Below are positions 1-10,144 of a stretch of DNA of 38,244 nucleotides, one piece after another. Within the stretch, counting starts at the first letter, position 1, and every line of letters starts with the position of its first letter. Origin of the DNA: Chloroflexota bacterium (GTDB taxonomy: Bacteria; Chloroflexota; Anaerolineae; Anaerolineales; Anaerolineaceae); assembly GCA_019136215.1 (NCBI GenBank), contig JAGVUP010000084.1, positions 1-38,244 on the forward strand, in the 5' to 3' direction. The notes under the pieces were generated by a model, which made no database searches, was not told the origin of the DNA, and worked only from the letters and a program-made list of their open reading frames with translations. Made by a program: the position numbers and the translations under genes.

Positions 1-513
1 ATGAGCACCAACACTTCTGAAAACGTTGCCGCTGTTGTGGCTGCGATGGCCAAGGCTAAACGCATTGACTTCTATGGCATGGGCCCTTCGCACGTGGTCG
101 CCCTCGATGCCCAGATCAAGTGTATGCGCCTCAGCATCCCCAGCAGCGCGTTCGGCGACCGCATCTCGATGATGCTGAATGCCAAAGCTTTCCACGATGA
201 CACCCTGGCGTTCATCATCTCATACACGGGCAAGACCACCGAGATGCTCGAGGTCGCCAGGGAACTCGTGAGGGTGGGCAGCAGTACTGTTTCTATCACC
301 TCAGTCAAGCCCAATGACCTGGTGGACCTTTGCACTTATAACCTTTTTGTGGATTCAACAGAATCCTGGAACCGGTTGGGGGGAATGTCGAGCCGAATCT
401 CGACCCTCAATTTGATCGATATCCTATTTACGGCTTTGATAAATTCGGATTACCAGAAATACGCCCAGAACATGAGCAGGAACATGGTCAACAACGTCTC
501 CAGGTCGAATTGA
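1..513 (+). CDS. RpiR-family regulator, SIS-domain part (5' partial)
   Basis: The 170 visible residues form a SIS (sugar isomerase) domain of the kind at the C-terminus of RpiR/MurR transcription factors, which sense phosphosugars. The stretch AKRIDFYGMGPS followed by a Ser-Thr-Gly-Lys type loop (SYTGKTTEM, residues about 74-82) is typical of the sugar-phosphate pocket. A free-standing regulator would have about 80-110 residues of helix-turn-helix and linker before this point. The ATG at base 1 is therefore most likely an internal methionine, with the true start left of the window. It ends convergently with the small - strand membrane protein gene. It could instead be a lone SIS protein, but the short lead-in before the domain argues for truncation by the window edge. 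Confidence 0.7.
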   Translation: MSTNTSENVAAVVAAMAKAKRIDFYGMGPSHVVALDAQIKCMRLSIPSSAFGDRISMMLNAKAFHDDTLAFIISYTGKTTEMLEVARELVRVGSSTVSITSVKPNDLVDLCTYNLFVDSTESWNRLGGMSSRISTLNLIDILFTALINSDYQKYAQNMSRNMVNNVSRSN

Positions 514-548
514 GTGACTTTTTTTGGTCTTTGTGAACTAACTTGAGG

Positions 549-824
549 TTATTTCTTTTTCTGTTCCTTGAGCAGTTTCTTATTGCGTCGGTTCCACAAA
601 GTGATAAAGACTGAGAACAACACGCCGGCGATCGCCAGGATGATGTATACCACGCCGCCCCAAACGCTTGCCTGCTGGAACTGCTTGACCGCTTCGATAA
701 TGGCAATTACCAGGATTGCCGCACTGGCGAGGTAGCACGAGAAAACAATCGTATCTGAAACGGTCTGAATGCGTGGAGGATCTTTTTGTTGCGTGTTGAC
801 CGACGGAAATTTTACTTTTGCCAT
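549..824 (-). CDS. small two-helix membrane protein
   Basis: This 91-residue protein has a polar N-terminus (about 20 residues), two hydrophobic helices (about residues 27-46 and 56-75) separated by a short polar loop, and a strongly basic lysine-rich C-terminus. It is therefore probably an integral cytoplasmic-membrane protein with its basic tail inside. The start is supported by a GAGGTG ribosome-binding site a few bases upstream on the - strand. I recognise no family and assign no function. It is divergent from the 40-residue lysine-rich gene at 994 and convergent with the SIS gene. Confidence 0.6.
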   Translation of the reverse strand: MAKVKFPSVNTQQKDPPRIQTVSDTIVFSCYLASAAILVIAIIEAVKQFQQASVWGGVVYIILAIAGVLFSVFITLWNRRNKKLLKEQKKK

Positions 825-952
825 CTTTCACCTCATTGGATATGGAGCATAGTGGGTATACCATGAAACAGAGCGATTGGGGAAAAAGGACTTAAATAAG
901 CGATGACACTCACAGACTAGACAAGATCTCATCCAATCTCTCGGTAATGGGC

Positions 953-958
953 TATAAT
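953..958 (+). promoter_or_regulatory. -10 box for the 40-residue gene
   Basis: A consensus TATAAT lies about 35 bases before the ATG at 994. No convincing -35 hexamer is visible at the usual spacing. Transcription would begin near 965, leaving a roughly 29-base leader that contains the GGAGGT ribosome-binding site at 984-989. Confidence 0.45.
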
Positions 959-993
959 TAGAGAGCAATCTCAATCTTGAACGGAGGTACACT

Positions 994-1116
994 ATGGCAA
1001 GTAAAGATAAAGCAGGCAAAGAAGAACGTAAGAAACCCAAATTGTCCATCAAAGAGAAGCGTAAAGTGAAAGAAGAGAAGAAGAAAACCACTTCTGTCAC
1101 CAACACCGGCGCTTGA
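994..1116 (+). CDS. 40-residue lysine-rich basic protein
   Basis: This is a short open frame that begins MASKDKAGKEERKKPKLS and ends TSVTNTGA. About a third of the residues are lysine, with arginines and glutamates in alternating clusters, so it should be highly charged and probably unstructured or helical. The call rests on three aligned signals. A strong GGAGGT ribosome-binding site sits about five bases before the ATG, a TATAAT lies 35 bases upstream, and a textbook intrinsic terminator starts 18 bases after the stop. I do not recognise the family. Nucleic-acid or ribosome association would fit the charge but is only inference. Confidence 0.6.
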   Translation: MASKDKAGKEERKKPKLSIKEKRKVKEEKKKTTSVTNTGA

Positions 1117-1133
1117 TCCAATCCGAATTAGCC

Positions 1134-1164
1134 AAAAGCCAGCCTTCGTCAGGCTGGCTTTTTT
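1134..1164 (+). terminator. Rho-independent terminator
   Basis: A perfect 12-base-pair stem (1134-1145 with 1151-1162) around the 5-base loop TCGTC runs into a T tract. It closes the small gene at 994-1116. The A-rich left flank means it could also work on the opposite strand. Confidence 0.85.
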
Positions 1165-1184
1165 CTATCTGACCTAAATTTTGC

Positions 1185-1213
1185 TTGACATTCGCGGGCC
1201 AAACCGGTAAAAT
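1185..1213 (+). promoter_or_regulatory. promoter of the tRNA-Ala genes
   Basis: A TTGACA (1185-1190) and a TAAAAT (1208-1213) are separated by exactly 17 bases. This is a near-perfect sigma-70 type promoter about 29 bases ahead of the first tRNA-Ala. Confidence 0.8.
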
Positions 1214-1241
1214 ATTGAGTCTTGAAATCTGGATGGAGTAC

Positions 1242-1314
1242 GGGCCTGTAGCGCAGTTGGGAGCGCGCTTCAATCGCACTGAAGAGGTCGAGGGTTCGAA
1301 TCCCTCCAGGTCCA
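1242..1314 (+). tRNA. tRNA-Ala (CGC)
   Basis: A complete cloverleaf folds by eye. The acceptor stem GGGCCTG/CAGGTCC contains the alanine identity pair G3-U70. The D stem is GCGC/GCGC, the anticodon stem CTTCA/TGAAG has loop ATCGCAC (anticodon CGC at 1275-1277), and the T arm GAGGG/CCCTC has loop TTCGAAT. The discriminator base is A and the 3' CCA is not encoded. It reads GCG codons and lies just downstream of a strong promoter. Confidence 0.93.
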
Positions 1315-1329
1315 TTCGATCAAGAGGAT

Positions 1330-1374
1330 GCCCATAGCGCAGATTATTCCCGCTTCGGAAGCGTTGGGAGTGCG
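1330..1374 (+). pseudogene. broken 5' half of a tRNA-Ala with a 21-base insertion
   Basis: Bases 1330-1342 are identical to 1405-1417 of the downstream tRNA-Ala(GGC) (acceptor strand plus start of the D arm). Bases 1364-1374 match 1418-1428 at 10 of 11 positions. Between the two matches lies a 21-base insertion (1343-1363) that contains a small hairpin, CGCTT-CGG-AAGCG. After 1374 the similarity stops: no anticodon arm or T arm follows. It therefore looks like a decayed tRNA copy and not a working gene. Confidence 0.55.
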
Positions 1375-1402
1375 GTGGGAGATAATAGAAGAGAAGTTGT
1401 TG

Positions 1403-1475
1403 GGGCCCATAGCGCAGTTGGGAGCGCGTCTCAATGGCATTGAGAAGGTCGAGAGTTCGAATCTCTCTGGGTCCA
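1403..1475 (+). tRNA. tRNA-Ala (GGC)
   Basis: The full cloverleaf has acceptor GGGCCCA/TGGGTCC again with the G3-U70 alanine identity pair. The D stem is GCGC/GCGC, the anticodon stem TCTCA/TGAGA has loop ATGGCAT (anticodon GGC at 1436-1438), and the T arm GAGAG/CTCTC has loop TTCGAAT. The discriminator is A, with no encoded CCA. It reads GCC and GCU codons and is probably co-transcribed with the upstream tRNA-Ala. Confidence 0.93.
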
Positions 1476-1480
1476 CTAAA

Positions 1481-1504
1481 GACAGCCGCAAGGCTGTTTT
1501 CGTT
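1481..1504 (+). terminator. probable terminator after the tRNA genes
   Basis: The stem ACAGCC (1482-1487) pairs with GGCTGT (1492-1497) around a GCAA tetraloop and is followed by TTTTCGTTT. It sits right after the second tRNA-Ala. Confidence 0.7.
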
Positions 1505-1555
1505 TAACGGAGTATTGAAAAGGTCGGTTTTGGCTGCCGCCAGAGGGCTGTGCAC

Positions 1556-1577
1556 AGTTCGAATCTCTCCGGGTCCA
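1556..1577 (+). repeat. second copy of the tRNA-Ala 3' end
   Basis: These 22 bases repeat 1454-1475 (T loop, T stem and acceptor 3' strand of tRNA-Ala GGC) with a single mismatch. No tRNA body precedes them. A bare repeat of a tRNA 3' end beside an intact tRNA is the usual footprint left by integration and excision at a tRNA gene. Decay of a tandem tRNA copy would look the same. Confidence 0.6.
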
Positions 1578-2018
1578 CCTGAAAAAAGATCTGAGAAACC
1601 TTACACTTCGCAGTCCTTGCAAGATGTACGGTGCCGCGGTTGTTATTATTGACTTTGCCACTGAATATTATCCCCGGATGAAAAAGCAAGCTGTAAAGAC
1701 ACCCAGCGATGAGTATATATTCACTTTACGATGAGCACGTCACTAACCTGGATATTTCCCTTAATAAAACTAATCCAAAACGATATAAGGAGGTAATCGT
1801 ATCTCAAAATGTCATAAACCAGAAAAAGTGAAACCTATTAATTAAAGCTCTAAGAAACCATTGGTTCATAGAAAAAGACCGCTCATAACCGCGCAGAAAT
1901 AATGGAAAAACTTTTGTAGAGTAGATTTTGAACCCTTCAATTTTCTCTCCCTCCACTTTTTCTCTATCCACGGACTTTTGAAACGCATACCCACTTCTTT
2001 CCCCACCTCATTCCTCAT
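1578..2018. other. AT-richer stretch without a clear gene
   Basis: About 440 bases are visibly more AT-rich than the flanking genes and carry no gene I can support. One 40-codon open frame (1709-1831, starting MSIYSLYDEHVTNLD) reads like protein but has no ribosome-binding site. A lone strong AAGGAGGT motif near 1788-1795 is followed by no usable frame. Both would fit remnants of decayed foreign genes next to the tRNA. Confidence 0.35.
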
Positions 2019-2046
2019 TTGACAAGCGTTTTAATCCGTTTATAAT
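2019..2046 (+). promoter_or_regulatory. consensus promoter of the glycan operon
   Basis: A perfect TTGACA (2019-2024), a 16-base spacer and a perfect TATAAT (2041-2046) are present. Transcription should begin near 2053, only about ten bases before the ATG of the regulator at 2063, so the leader has no room for a normal ribosome-binding site. This is probably the main promoter for the unidirectional block 2063-25471. Confidence 0.85.
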
Positions 2047-2062
2047 TCAATTCCTGAATTAT

Positions 2063-2063
<1 letters not shown>
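2041..2063. promoter_or_regulatory. candidate operator: perfect inverted repeat over the -10 box
   Basis: TATAATTC (2041-2048) and GAATTATA (2056-2063) are exact reverse complements separated by seven bases. The repeat begins with the -10 hexamer and ends on the first base of the start codon. A protein bound here would block the polymerase. The adjacent winged-helix regulator is the obvious candidate ligand (autoregulation), but that is inference. Confidence 0.55.
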
Positions 2064-4379
<2,316 letters not shown>

Positions 4380-4380
<1 letters not shown>

Positions 4381-5669
4381 TGATGGACAGTGAATTATCG
4401 ATTCTTGTCCGGGGCATCGGCAAGCGCTATAAAATCGGCTCTGCCCAGCAGCGCGCTGATACCCTGCGCGACCTGATCACTGCCCAAGCTGCCCGCATCA
4501 GCAGCCGCCTGCGCGGCAAAGGTCGCCGATCCAGCGAGCCGGATCATATCTGGGCGCTGCGGGACGTCAACTTTGAGGTCAAGCGCGGTCAGGCGCTGGG
4601 CATCATCGGACGCAACGGCGCCGGCAAGAGCACTTTGCTCAAGGTGCTCTCGCGCGTGACCGATCCAACCGAAGGCTATGGTGAACTGCGCGGGCGCGTT
4701 GGCTCGCTGCTCGAGGTGGGCACGGGCTTCCACCCGGAGCTGACCGGACGCGAGAATATTTTCCTGAACGGCGCGATCCTCGGCATGCACAAAAAGGAAA
4801 TCGCCGCCCGTTTTGATGAGATCGTGGCTTTCTCAGAAGTCGAAAAATTCATCGATACGCCCGTCAAGCGCTATTCATCGGGCATGTACCTGCGCCTGGC
4901 GTTTGCCGTGGCAGCTCATTTGGAACCGGAAATTTTGGTGGTGGATGAGGTGCTCGCGGTTGGCGACGCCGACTTCCAGCGCAAATGCCTCGGAAAGATG
5001 GGCGATGTTGCCAGTTCGGGGCGCACGGTATTGTTCGTCAGCCACAACATGTCCGCCATCCTGCGCCTCACTCAGGAATCCATCGTGCTTGATAAAGGCA
5101 GGGTGCTACTGCGCGCGCCGTCCAACGAAGCGGTCGATTTTTACCTCAACCGCGGACTTTCCAAGATGGGCGAACGCTTCTGGGAGGAAGACGAGGTGCC
5201 GGTTTCATGCGCGCCTTTCCGCCCGTTGGCGATCCGCATCCTCGACAAGACCGGTCAGGTCTCGGATTCCGTTCGCAGTGTGGACCCGATCCAAATCGAG
5301 ATCGACTACGAGCTTAGCGAGGACATCACTGGTTTGCGCATAGGTTTCTACCTCTTCACCACGCGCGGAGAGCCTGTTTTTACCAGTTTTGACATCGACT
5401 CGGAGCAGCTTTTCAGGGAATATACCGCCCGCCCAGCCGGTGTCTACACCAGCCGCTGCACCATCCCACCCGACACGCTCAACGAAGGGCGCTTTTTGCT
5501 TGGGATCAACGCCAGCTCCTACGGCATTCGCCGCTATTTCCAGGACGATCAGGCGCTTTCCTTCTCCGTGGACGCCTCCGGAGGTCCGGGCACCCACTGG
5601 CCGGAATCCCGACCAGGTCCGGTGCGCCCTGTGCTCGATTGGAACATTGAGCGGAAAGGCGGCGTCTGA
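4380..5669 (+). CDS. wzt: ABC exporter ATPase with glycan-recognition domain (Wzt-like)
   Basis: This is the ATPase subunit that drives polysaccharide export with the permease encoded just upstream. Visible motifs are Walker A GRNGAGKS (residues 77-84), signature YSSGMYLRLAF, Walker B ILVVDEVLAVGD and the H-loop SHNM. Beyond the ATPase (about residue 250) there is a roughly 150-residue beta-rich extension like the Wzt C-terminal domain. In O-antigen systems that domain reads the modified non-reducing end of the chain before export. The start overlaps the permease stop (TGATG), giving 429 residues; ATG 4383 is an alternative. The long frame open upstream from 4023 lies inside the permease and is not coding. 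A terminal methyl or similar cap made by a neighbouring methyltransferase would be a plausible export signal. Confidence 0.9.
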
Positions 5670-7315
5670 TGAAAAAGATTTTGAAGAACATTCTTGGGGA
5701 AATCCCGTTTTTTCCCGAAGCATATTGGCTTCTGCACGGCTCAAAAAAGCCCTGGAACGCCCACTACCAGCTCAGCGGACTCAACACCATCCTGCCTCAG
5801 GCAGTGGAGGACGTCAAGCAGTTCGGTCTAAAAGCCAGCAACCCCAAAAAGGTCGGCGTCTTCGCCACGCTGCACTATTGGATCGAGCAGGCTATCTTGG
5901 TCGCTTTGGCGCTGACCGGGCAGGGGCATGATGTAGAGATGGCATACCTGCCCTACGCGGAATGGGATAAGCCAATCACCGGCTACGACCTGCACATGCA
6001 GCATCTCCACAGCCAGCAGGTGCTTTTGCCCGCCGGAGAGGTGATGAGCATCGCACCGCTCATCCAGCACGACACCAGCGACGTCAGCATCTCGGATTAC
6101 CCCCCTGAATTGAGTGAAATCGCGCGGCAGGTCTCTGACTACGACACGCAATACACCCTGCAAGTCGAAGAAACGGACAAAGAAAGCCCGCTCTACCGGC
6201 TGCGTCTGGAACGCAACACTGCTGCCGCCATGGCGATCTACGATTGGCTGGCATCATCCCAACCGGAAGTCCTGATCCTGCCCAACGGCACGATTCTCGA
6301 GATGGGCGTAGCGTATCAGGTCGCGCGCTTGCTCGGCATCCGCACCGTCACCTTCGAGTTCGCCGATCAGCGCGAACGCATCTGGTTGGCGCAGGATGAC
6401 GAAATTATGAGCCACCATACCGCCGAGCTCTGGAATGGTCTTGGCGGGCAGCCCCTGCCCGAAGCCGCGCGACAGGCTGTCGGCGAACTTAGCTTCGCGC
6501 GCAAAAATGCGAAACTCTGGGGCGACTTTGCCCGCCAGTGGCAGCAGACCCCCGCCCGCGGCGCCTCCGAAGTGCGCCGGGCTTTGGGGCTGGACGAGCG
6601 CCCCGTGGCGCTCTTGGCGACCAACGTGCTCGGCGACAGCCTCACGCTCGGACGCCAGCGCATCTCCGGGACGATGGCTGAGATGATCGTCGGTACCATC
6701 CGCTGGTTCCTGAACCATCCCGAAGCCCAACTGGTCATCCGCGTGCATCCCGGTGAGCTGAAGACCCACGGCACCTCCATGGTGGAGGTGATCGAACAAG
6801 CCTTCCCCGCATTGCCCGAGCACATTCACCTCGTGCGCCCGGAGGATAAAACCAACACCTACGACCTGGTGGAGACGGCTGATTTCGGCATTGTCTACAC
6901 CACCACGGTCGGTTTGGAAATGGCGATGAGCGGCCTGCCGGTGGCGGTCACGGGCTTGACCCACTACGCTGAGAAAGGCTTCACGCTCGACCCAGCCGAC
7001 TGGCAGGATTTCGAAAGCATCCTTTCCAGACTCGCCGCCGATCCCGCTTCCATGCGCCTGAGCCAACAGCAAGTGGAACAAGCCTGGCTTTACGCCTATC
7101 TGTTCTTCTTTGAGTTCTCACTGCCCTTCCCCTGGCATTTGCTCTGGCTGCACGAGGACTTCGAAGCCCGCCCCATGCGCTTTGTGCTTTCGCCCGAAGG
7201 TCAGGAGAAGTACGCTCAAACCTTTGGCTACCTGGCAGGTGAACCGCTGGACTGGGCAGCCCGCGGTTTGGCGAGGCTGCCATCACTCTCAGAAAAAGAG
7301 GAGACTCATCAATGA
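5669..7315 (+). CDS. capsule-synthesis-type glycosyltransferase (KpsC/KpsS-like), candidate CMP-sugar transferase
   Basis: This 548-residue protein is without signal peptide or membrane segments. The C-terminal half looks like a GT-B nucleotide-binding lobe of the capsule polysaccharide synthesis type. An HP motif (VIRVHPGE, H360-P361) is followed about 50 residues later by a Thr-rich motif (YTTTVGLEMAMSG, T411-T413). HP plus S/T motifs bind the CMP moiety in several sialyl- and Kdo-transferase families. The N-terminal half is unlike anything I recognise with certainty. The gene is coupled to wzt by a TGATG overlap and to the next methyltransferase by ATGA. The protein at 20591 has the same layout and is a distant paralog. 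The donor and acceptor cannot be read from sequence. Confidence 0.6.
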   Translation: MKKILKNILGEIPFFPEAYWLLHGSKKPWNAHYQLSGLNTILPQAVEDVKQFGLKASNPKKVGVFATLHYWIEQAILVALALTGQGHDVEMAYLPYAEWDKPITGYDLHMQHLHSQQVLLPAGEVMSIAPLIQHDTSDVSISDYPPELSEIARQVSDYDTQYTLQVEETDKESPLYRLRLERNTAAAMAIYDWLASSQPEVLILPNGTILEMGVAYQVARLLGIRTVTFEFADQRERIWLAQDDEIMSHHTAELWNGLGGQPLPEAARQAVGELSFARKNAKLWGDFARQWQQTPARGASEVRRALGLDERPVALLATNVLGDSLTLGRQRISGTMAEMIVGTIRWFLNHPEAQLVIRVHPGELKTHGTSMVEVIEQAFPALPEHIHLVRPEDKTNTYDLVETADFGIVYTTTVGLEMAMSGLPVAVTGLTHYAEKGFTLDPADWQDFESILSRLAADPASMRLSQQQVEQAWLYAYLFFFEFSLPFPWHLLWLHEDFEARPMRFVLSPEGQEKYAQTFGYLAGEPLDWAARGLARLPSLSEKEETHQ

Positions 7316-8172
7316 GTCCTGATTCCGTCAAAAAAGAAATTGGTCAGTTTTATGACCAGATCGGCTGGCAGAAGGAAGACGACGGCGTCTATCAGAACGC
7401 CCGCTATGAGGACCTGCGCCCGGTTTCCTCTGAGTACATCCACCGCTGCCACATGCGCGTCAAGCGCCATCTTGCCCCTTCAGGAGACTTCCTTCTGGAT
7501 GCCGGCTCCGGTCCGGTGCAATATGACGAATACCTGACCTATTCCCAGGACTACCGCTGCCGGGTCTGTATGGACCTTTCGGTGGTCGCCCTGCAGGAAG
7601 CCCGCAAACGTTTGGGCGATAAGGGCGCCTATGTCAACGCTGACATCGCCAACCTTCCATTCAAGGAGAACAGTTTCGACGGCATCGTTTCGCTGCATAC
7701 CATCCACCACGTGCCTGTCGAGGAGAAAGTCGACGTCTATAAAGATCTGCAGCGCGTGCTCAAACCCGGGCGCAGCATGGTAACTGTGGACGGCTGGGCA
7801 GAAGTGCCCTTGGGCGAGGTGATGGAATTCCTGATGCGCGTTGCCAACAAACTGCGCCGCTGGACAGGCAAAGAAGCTCCTAAAATGCCTCCGGATCTTT
7901 CCTCGAATGGTAAAGAAGGCGAAGCAGACCGTCCTGCCGTAGGGACTTTCGTGCTGAAAACCAGCGCGAAATGGTTCCACAGCGTCATAAAAGACCAGCT
8001 GCCCTACGAAATTCGCGTTTGGCGCAGTGTCTCGGTAAAATTCCTGCGTTCCGTCATCCAACCTGAATGGGGCGGACGCTTTTGGCTGCGGATTCTCTAC
8101 CGCCTTGAGGAGTGGTTCCCCCGCTTCTTCGGCGAGAAGGGTCAGTATCCGCTGATTGTTATTAAAAAGTAG
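7312..8172 (+). CDS. class I SAM-dependent methyltransferase
   Basis: This 286-residue Methyltransf_11-like enzyme has SAM motif I LDAGSGPVQYDEY (about residues 62-74), an acidic turn at CMDLSVVALQEARKRL, NADIANLPFKENSFDGIVSLHTIHHV (motifs II-III) and LKPG. The C-terminal 100 residues are basic and hydrophobic and could sit on the membrane or a lipid-linked glycan. The start is ATGA-coupled to the preceding glycosyltransferase. It probably methylates a sugar or a chain end of the exported glycan. Together with Wzt it may cap the chain for export, but this is inference from position. Confidence 0.75.
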   Translation: MSPDSVKKEIGQFYDQIGWQKEDDGVYQNARYEDLRPVSSEYIHRCHMRVKRHLAPSGDFLLDAGSGPVQYDEYLTYSQDYRCRVCMDLSVVALQEARKRLGDKGAYVNADIANLPFKENSFDGIVSLHTIHHVPVEEKVDVYKDLQRVLKPGRSMVTVDGWAEVPLGEVMEFLMRVANKLRRWTGKEAPKMPPDLSSNGKEGEADRPAVGTFVLKTSAKWFHSVIKDQLPYEIRVWRSVSVKFLRSVIQPEWGGRFWLRILYRLEEWFPRFFGEKGQYPLIVIKK

Positions 8173-8199
8173 AGCGCGCTCAGCGCGAAGGAGAGATTA

Positions 8200-9213
8200 A
8201 TGGATTGGCAGAATAAAGTTGTTCTGGTCACCGGCGGTACCGGCTCGTTTGGCAAAAAATTCATCCGCCTGATGCTGGACGAGTACCATCCGGCAAAGAT
8301 CATCGTTTTCAGCCGGGACGAGTTGAAACAGCACGAAATGCGCACCACCGGCGGATTTGACCACCCATCCATCCGCTACTTTATCGGGGATGTGCGCGAC
8401 CGGGAGCGCCTTTCGCGCGCGTTTTTCGGCGTGGATATCGTCGTACACACCGCCGCGCTGAAGCAGGTGCCAGCCTGTGAATACAACCCGATGGAAGCCA
8501 TCAAGACCAACATTCTCGGCTCCAGCAACGTGATCGAAGCCGCGATCGAAAACGGCGTCAGCAAGGTGATGGCGCTTTCCACCGATAAGGCGGTCAACCC
8601 TGTCAACCTCTACGGCGCCACCAAACTGGCAGCAGAGAAGCTGATGGTGCAAAGCAATGCCTACGCCGGCGGGCGCAACACGCGCATTTCCTGCACGCGC
8701 TACGGCAACGTGGTCGGCTCGCGCGGATCTGTGGTGCCGCTTTTCATCAAGCAGCGCCCCAGCGGTGTGCTGACCATCACCGACGCCCGCATGACCCGTT
8801 TTTGGATCTCACTGGAGCAGGGCGCGCGCTTCGTGATCCGCTGTATCGAACAGATGCAGGGCGGGGAGCTCTTTATCCCGAAAATTCCCAGCATGAAAAT
8901 GACCGACCTCGCCAAAGCGATGGCGCCGGAGGCGGAAATCCGTATCATCGGCATCCGCCCGGGTGAGAAGCTGCATGAGTCGCTGATCTCCGAAGACGAA
9001 GCCCGCACGACCGTCGAACTGGATGACATGTTCGTGGTCCAGCCGGCTGGCGAACCTCTCTGGTTTGGTCACGCCTGGGCAGAAAAAGGACGCGCTCTTC
9101 CCGAAGGCTTCACCTACACCAGCGCGAACAACAGAGACTGGCTGGATGTGGACGGCATCAACGCGATCATCCGCCCGATCGAAGCGGAACTTTCCGCGGA
9201 AGCGAGAAAGTAG
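8200..9213 (+). CDS. pseB: UDP-GlcNAc 4,6-dehydratase, inverting (PseB/CapE-like)
   Basis: This extended SDR converts UDP-GlcNAc to a UDP-4-keto-6-deoxy-hexosamine. The NADP motif TGGTGSFG is at about residues 10-17. The dehydratase triad is D129, K130 and Y138 in STDKAVNPVNLYGATK, with the same spacing as D132, K133 and Y141 in the characterised PseB enzyme. RYGNVVGSRGSV and IRPGEKLHE are also typical, and 337 residues is the family length. PseB is the first step to pseudaminic acid; the close relative CapE/FnlA leads to L-FucNAc. The usual PseC aminotransferase does not follow. Instead an RmlD-like reductase is coupled by a one-base overlap, so the product is uncertain. An AAGGAGAG ribosome-binding site supports the start. 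Confidence 0.85.
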   Translation: MDWQNKVVLVTGGTGSFGKKFIRLMLDEYHPAKIIVFSRDELKQHEMRTTGGFDHPSIRYFIGDVRDRERLSRAFFGVDIVVHTAALKQVPACEYNPMEAIKTNILGSSNVIEAAIENGVSKVMALSTDKAVNPVNLYGATKLAAEKLMVQSNAYAGGRNTRISCTRYGNVVGSRGSVVPLFIKQRPSGVLTITDARMTRFWISLEQGARFVIRCIEQMQGGELFIPKIPSMKMTDLAKAMAPEAEIRIIGIRPGEKLHESLISEDEARTTVELDDMFVVQPAGEPLWFGHAWAEKGRALPEGFTYTSANNRDWLDVDGINAIIRPIEAELSAEARK

Positions 9214-10133
9214 TGACCCGTCTGCTCGTCACCGGCGTCAGCGGCATGCTCGGCGCGAACCTCGCCCTCTTCGCCCAAACCAGGGGCTTTGAGGTCTTGG
9301 GTTGGACGAATTCCCACCCGCTTTTGAATGCGCCTTTGGAGACGCGTTGCGTGGATTTCCGCGACCCGCGTATCCTGGCGGAGGCTTTCGCGGACGCTCA
9401 GGCAGAGATGCTCATCAACTGCGCCGCCCAGGCAAATGTGGACGCGGCTGAAAAACAGCCTGAAGCCGCTTTCCGCGTCAATGCCGAAGCCGCCGGGGAA
9501 CTGGCAAAGATGGCTCACGGCGCTGGGGTTCCCATGATACAGGTTTCCACCGACGCCGTCTTCGACGGCACGCGCGGCGACTACCGCGAGACCGACACGC
9601 CCAACCCGCTCAATATCTACGCTAAAAGTAAACTGGCAGGCGAGCGTGCCGTTGCCGAAGCGAATCCCGATGCAACCATTGCCCGCGTCGTCTTTTACGG
9701 TTGGTCGCTGACCGGCTCGCGCAGCCTCGCGGAGTTTTTCTACAACAATCTCTCTGCTGGCAAGCCTGTGAATGGCTTTACCGACATGTTTTTTTCACCG
9801 CTCTACGTGGGTCACCTGGCAGAAACCCTGCTGGACATGCTCCAAAAACGCCTGAGCGGCATCTACCACGTCTTCGCGCCGGTAAGCTTGAGTAAATACG
9901 AGTTCGGCGTGCGCCTGGCGCGGGAATTTGACCTGGACGCGAACCTGATACGTCCGATTTCCGCCCTTGATTCCGACCTGCCCACCCGGCGTTCACTGAA
10001 CCTGAGCATGAACACCGAAAAATTGCAAGCCGCGCTCGGCAAGCCCCTGCCAAATCAGACGGAAGGACTGCGAGCGCTGCATGCTGACTTTGATTCTGGC
10101 TTGCGCCGGAAATTGCTATCCTTTCATCACTAA
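9213..10133 (+). CDS. RmlD-like sugar-nucleotide 4-ketoreductase
   Basis: This 306-residue short-chain reductase belongs to the dTDP-4-dehydrorhamnose reductase (RmlD) type. The GVSGMLGAN nucleotide-binding motif is at the N-terminus. INCAAQANVDAAEKQPEAA is close to the INAAAYTAVDKAE-type signature, and STDAVFDG and YAKSKLAGE (Tyr-x3-Lys) supply the catalytic residues. It starts at GTG, overlapping the PseB-like stop by one base. The two genes therefore probably act in sequence: dehydration of UDP-GlcNAc, then 4-keto reduction. It lacks the C-terminal cupin seen in CapF, so the L-FucNAc route is not fully matched. Confidence 0.75.
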   Translation: MTRLLVTGVSGMLGANLALFAQTRGFEVLGWTNSHPLLNAPLETRCVDFRDPRILAEAFADAQAEMLINCAAQANVDAAEKQPEAAFRVNAEAAGELAKMAHGAGVPMIQVSTDAVFDGTRGDYRETDTPNPLNIYAKSKLAGERAVAEANPDATIARVVFYGWSLTGSRSLAEFFYNNLSAGKPVNGFTDMFFSPLYVGHLAETLLDMLQKRLSGIYHVFAPVSLSKYEFGVRLAREFDLDANLIRPISALDSDLPTRRSLNLSMNTEKLQAALGKPLPNQTEGLRALHADFDSGLRRKLLSFHH

Positions 10134-10144
10134 TCGGAGGACAC

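Noticed and set aside
1097-1555. - strand frame of 152 codons with REIRTLDL-type sequence
   Set aside because: It is antisense to the two tRNA-Ala genes. This peptide is the well-known false protein produced by translating tRNA regions.
1709-1831. 40-codon open frame in the AT-rich stretch
   Set aside because: It reads plausibly as protein but has no ribosome-binding site, promoter or recognisable family, so it is mentioned only within the gap description.
6254-7081. 275-codon - strand frame
   Set aside because: Histidine- and glycine-rich shadow of the glycosyltransferase-like gene at 5669-7315.
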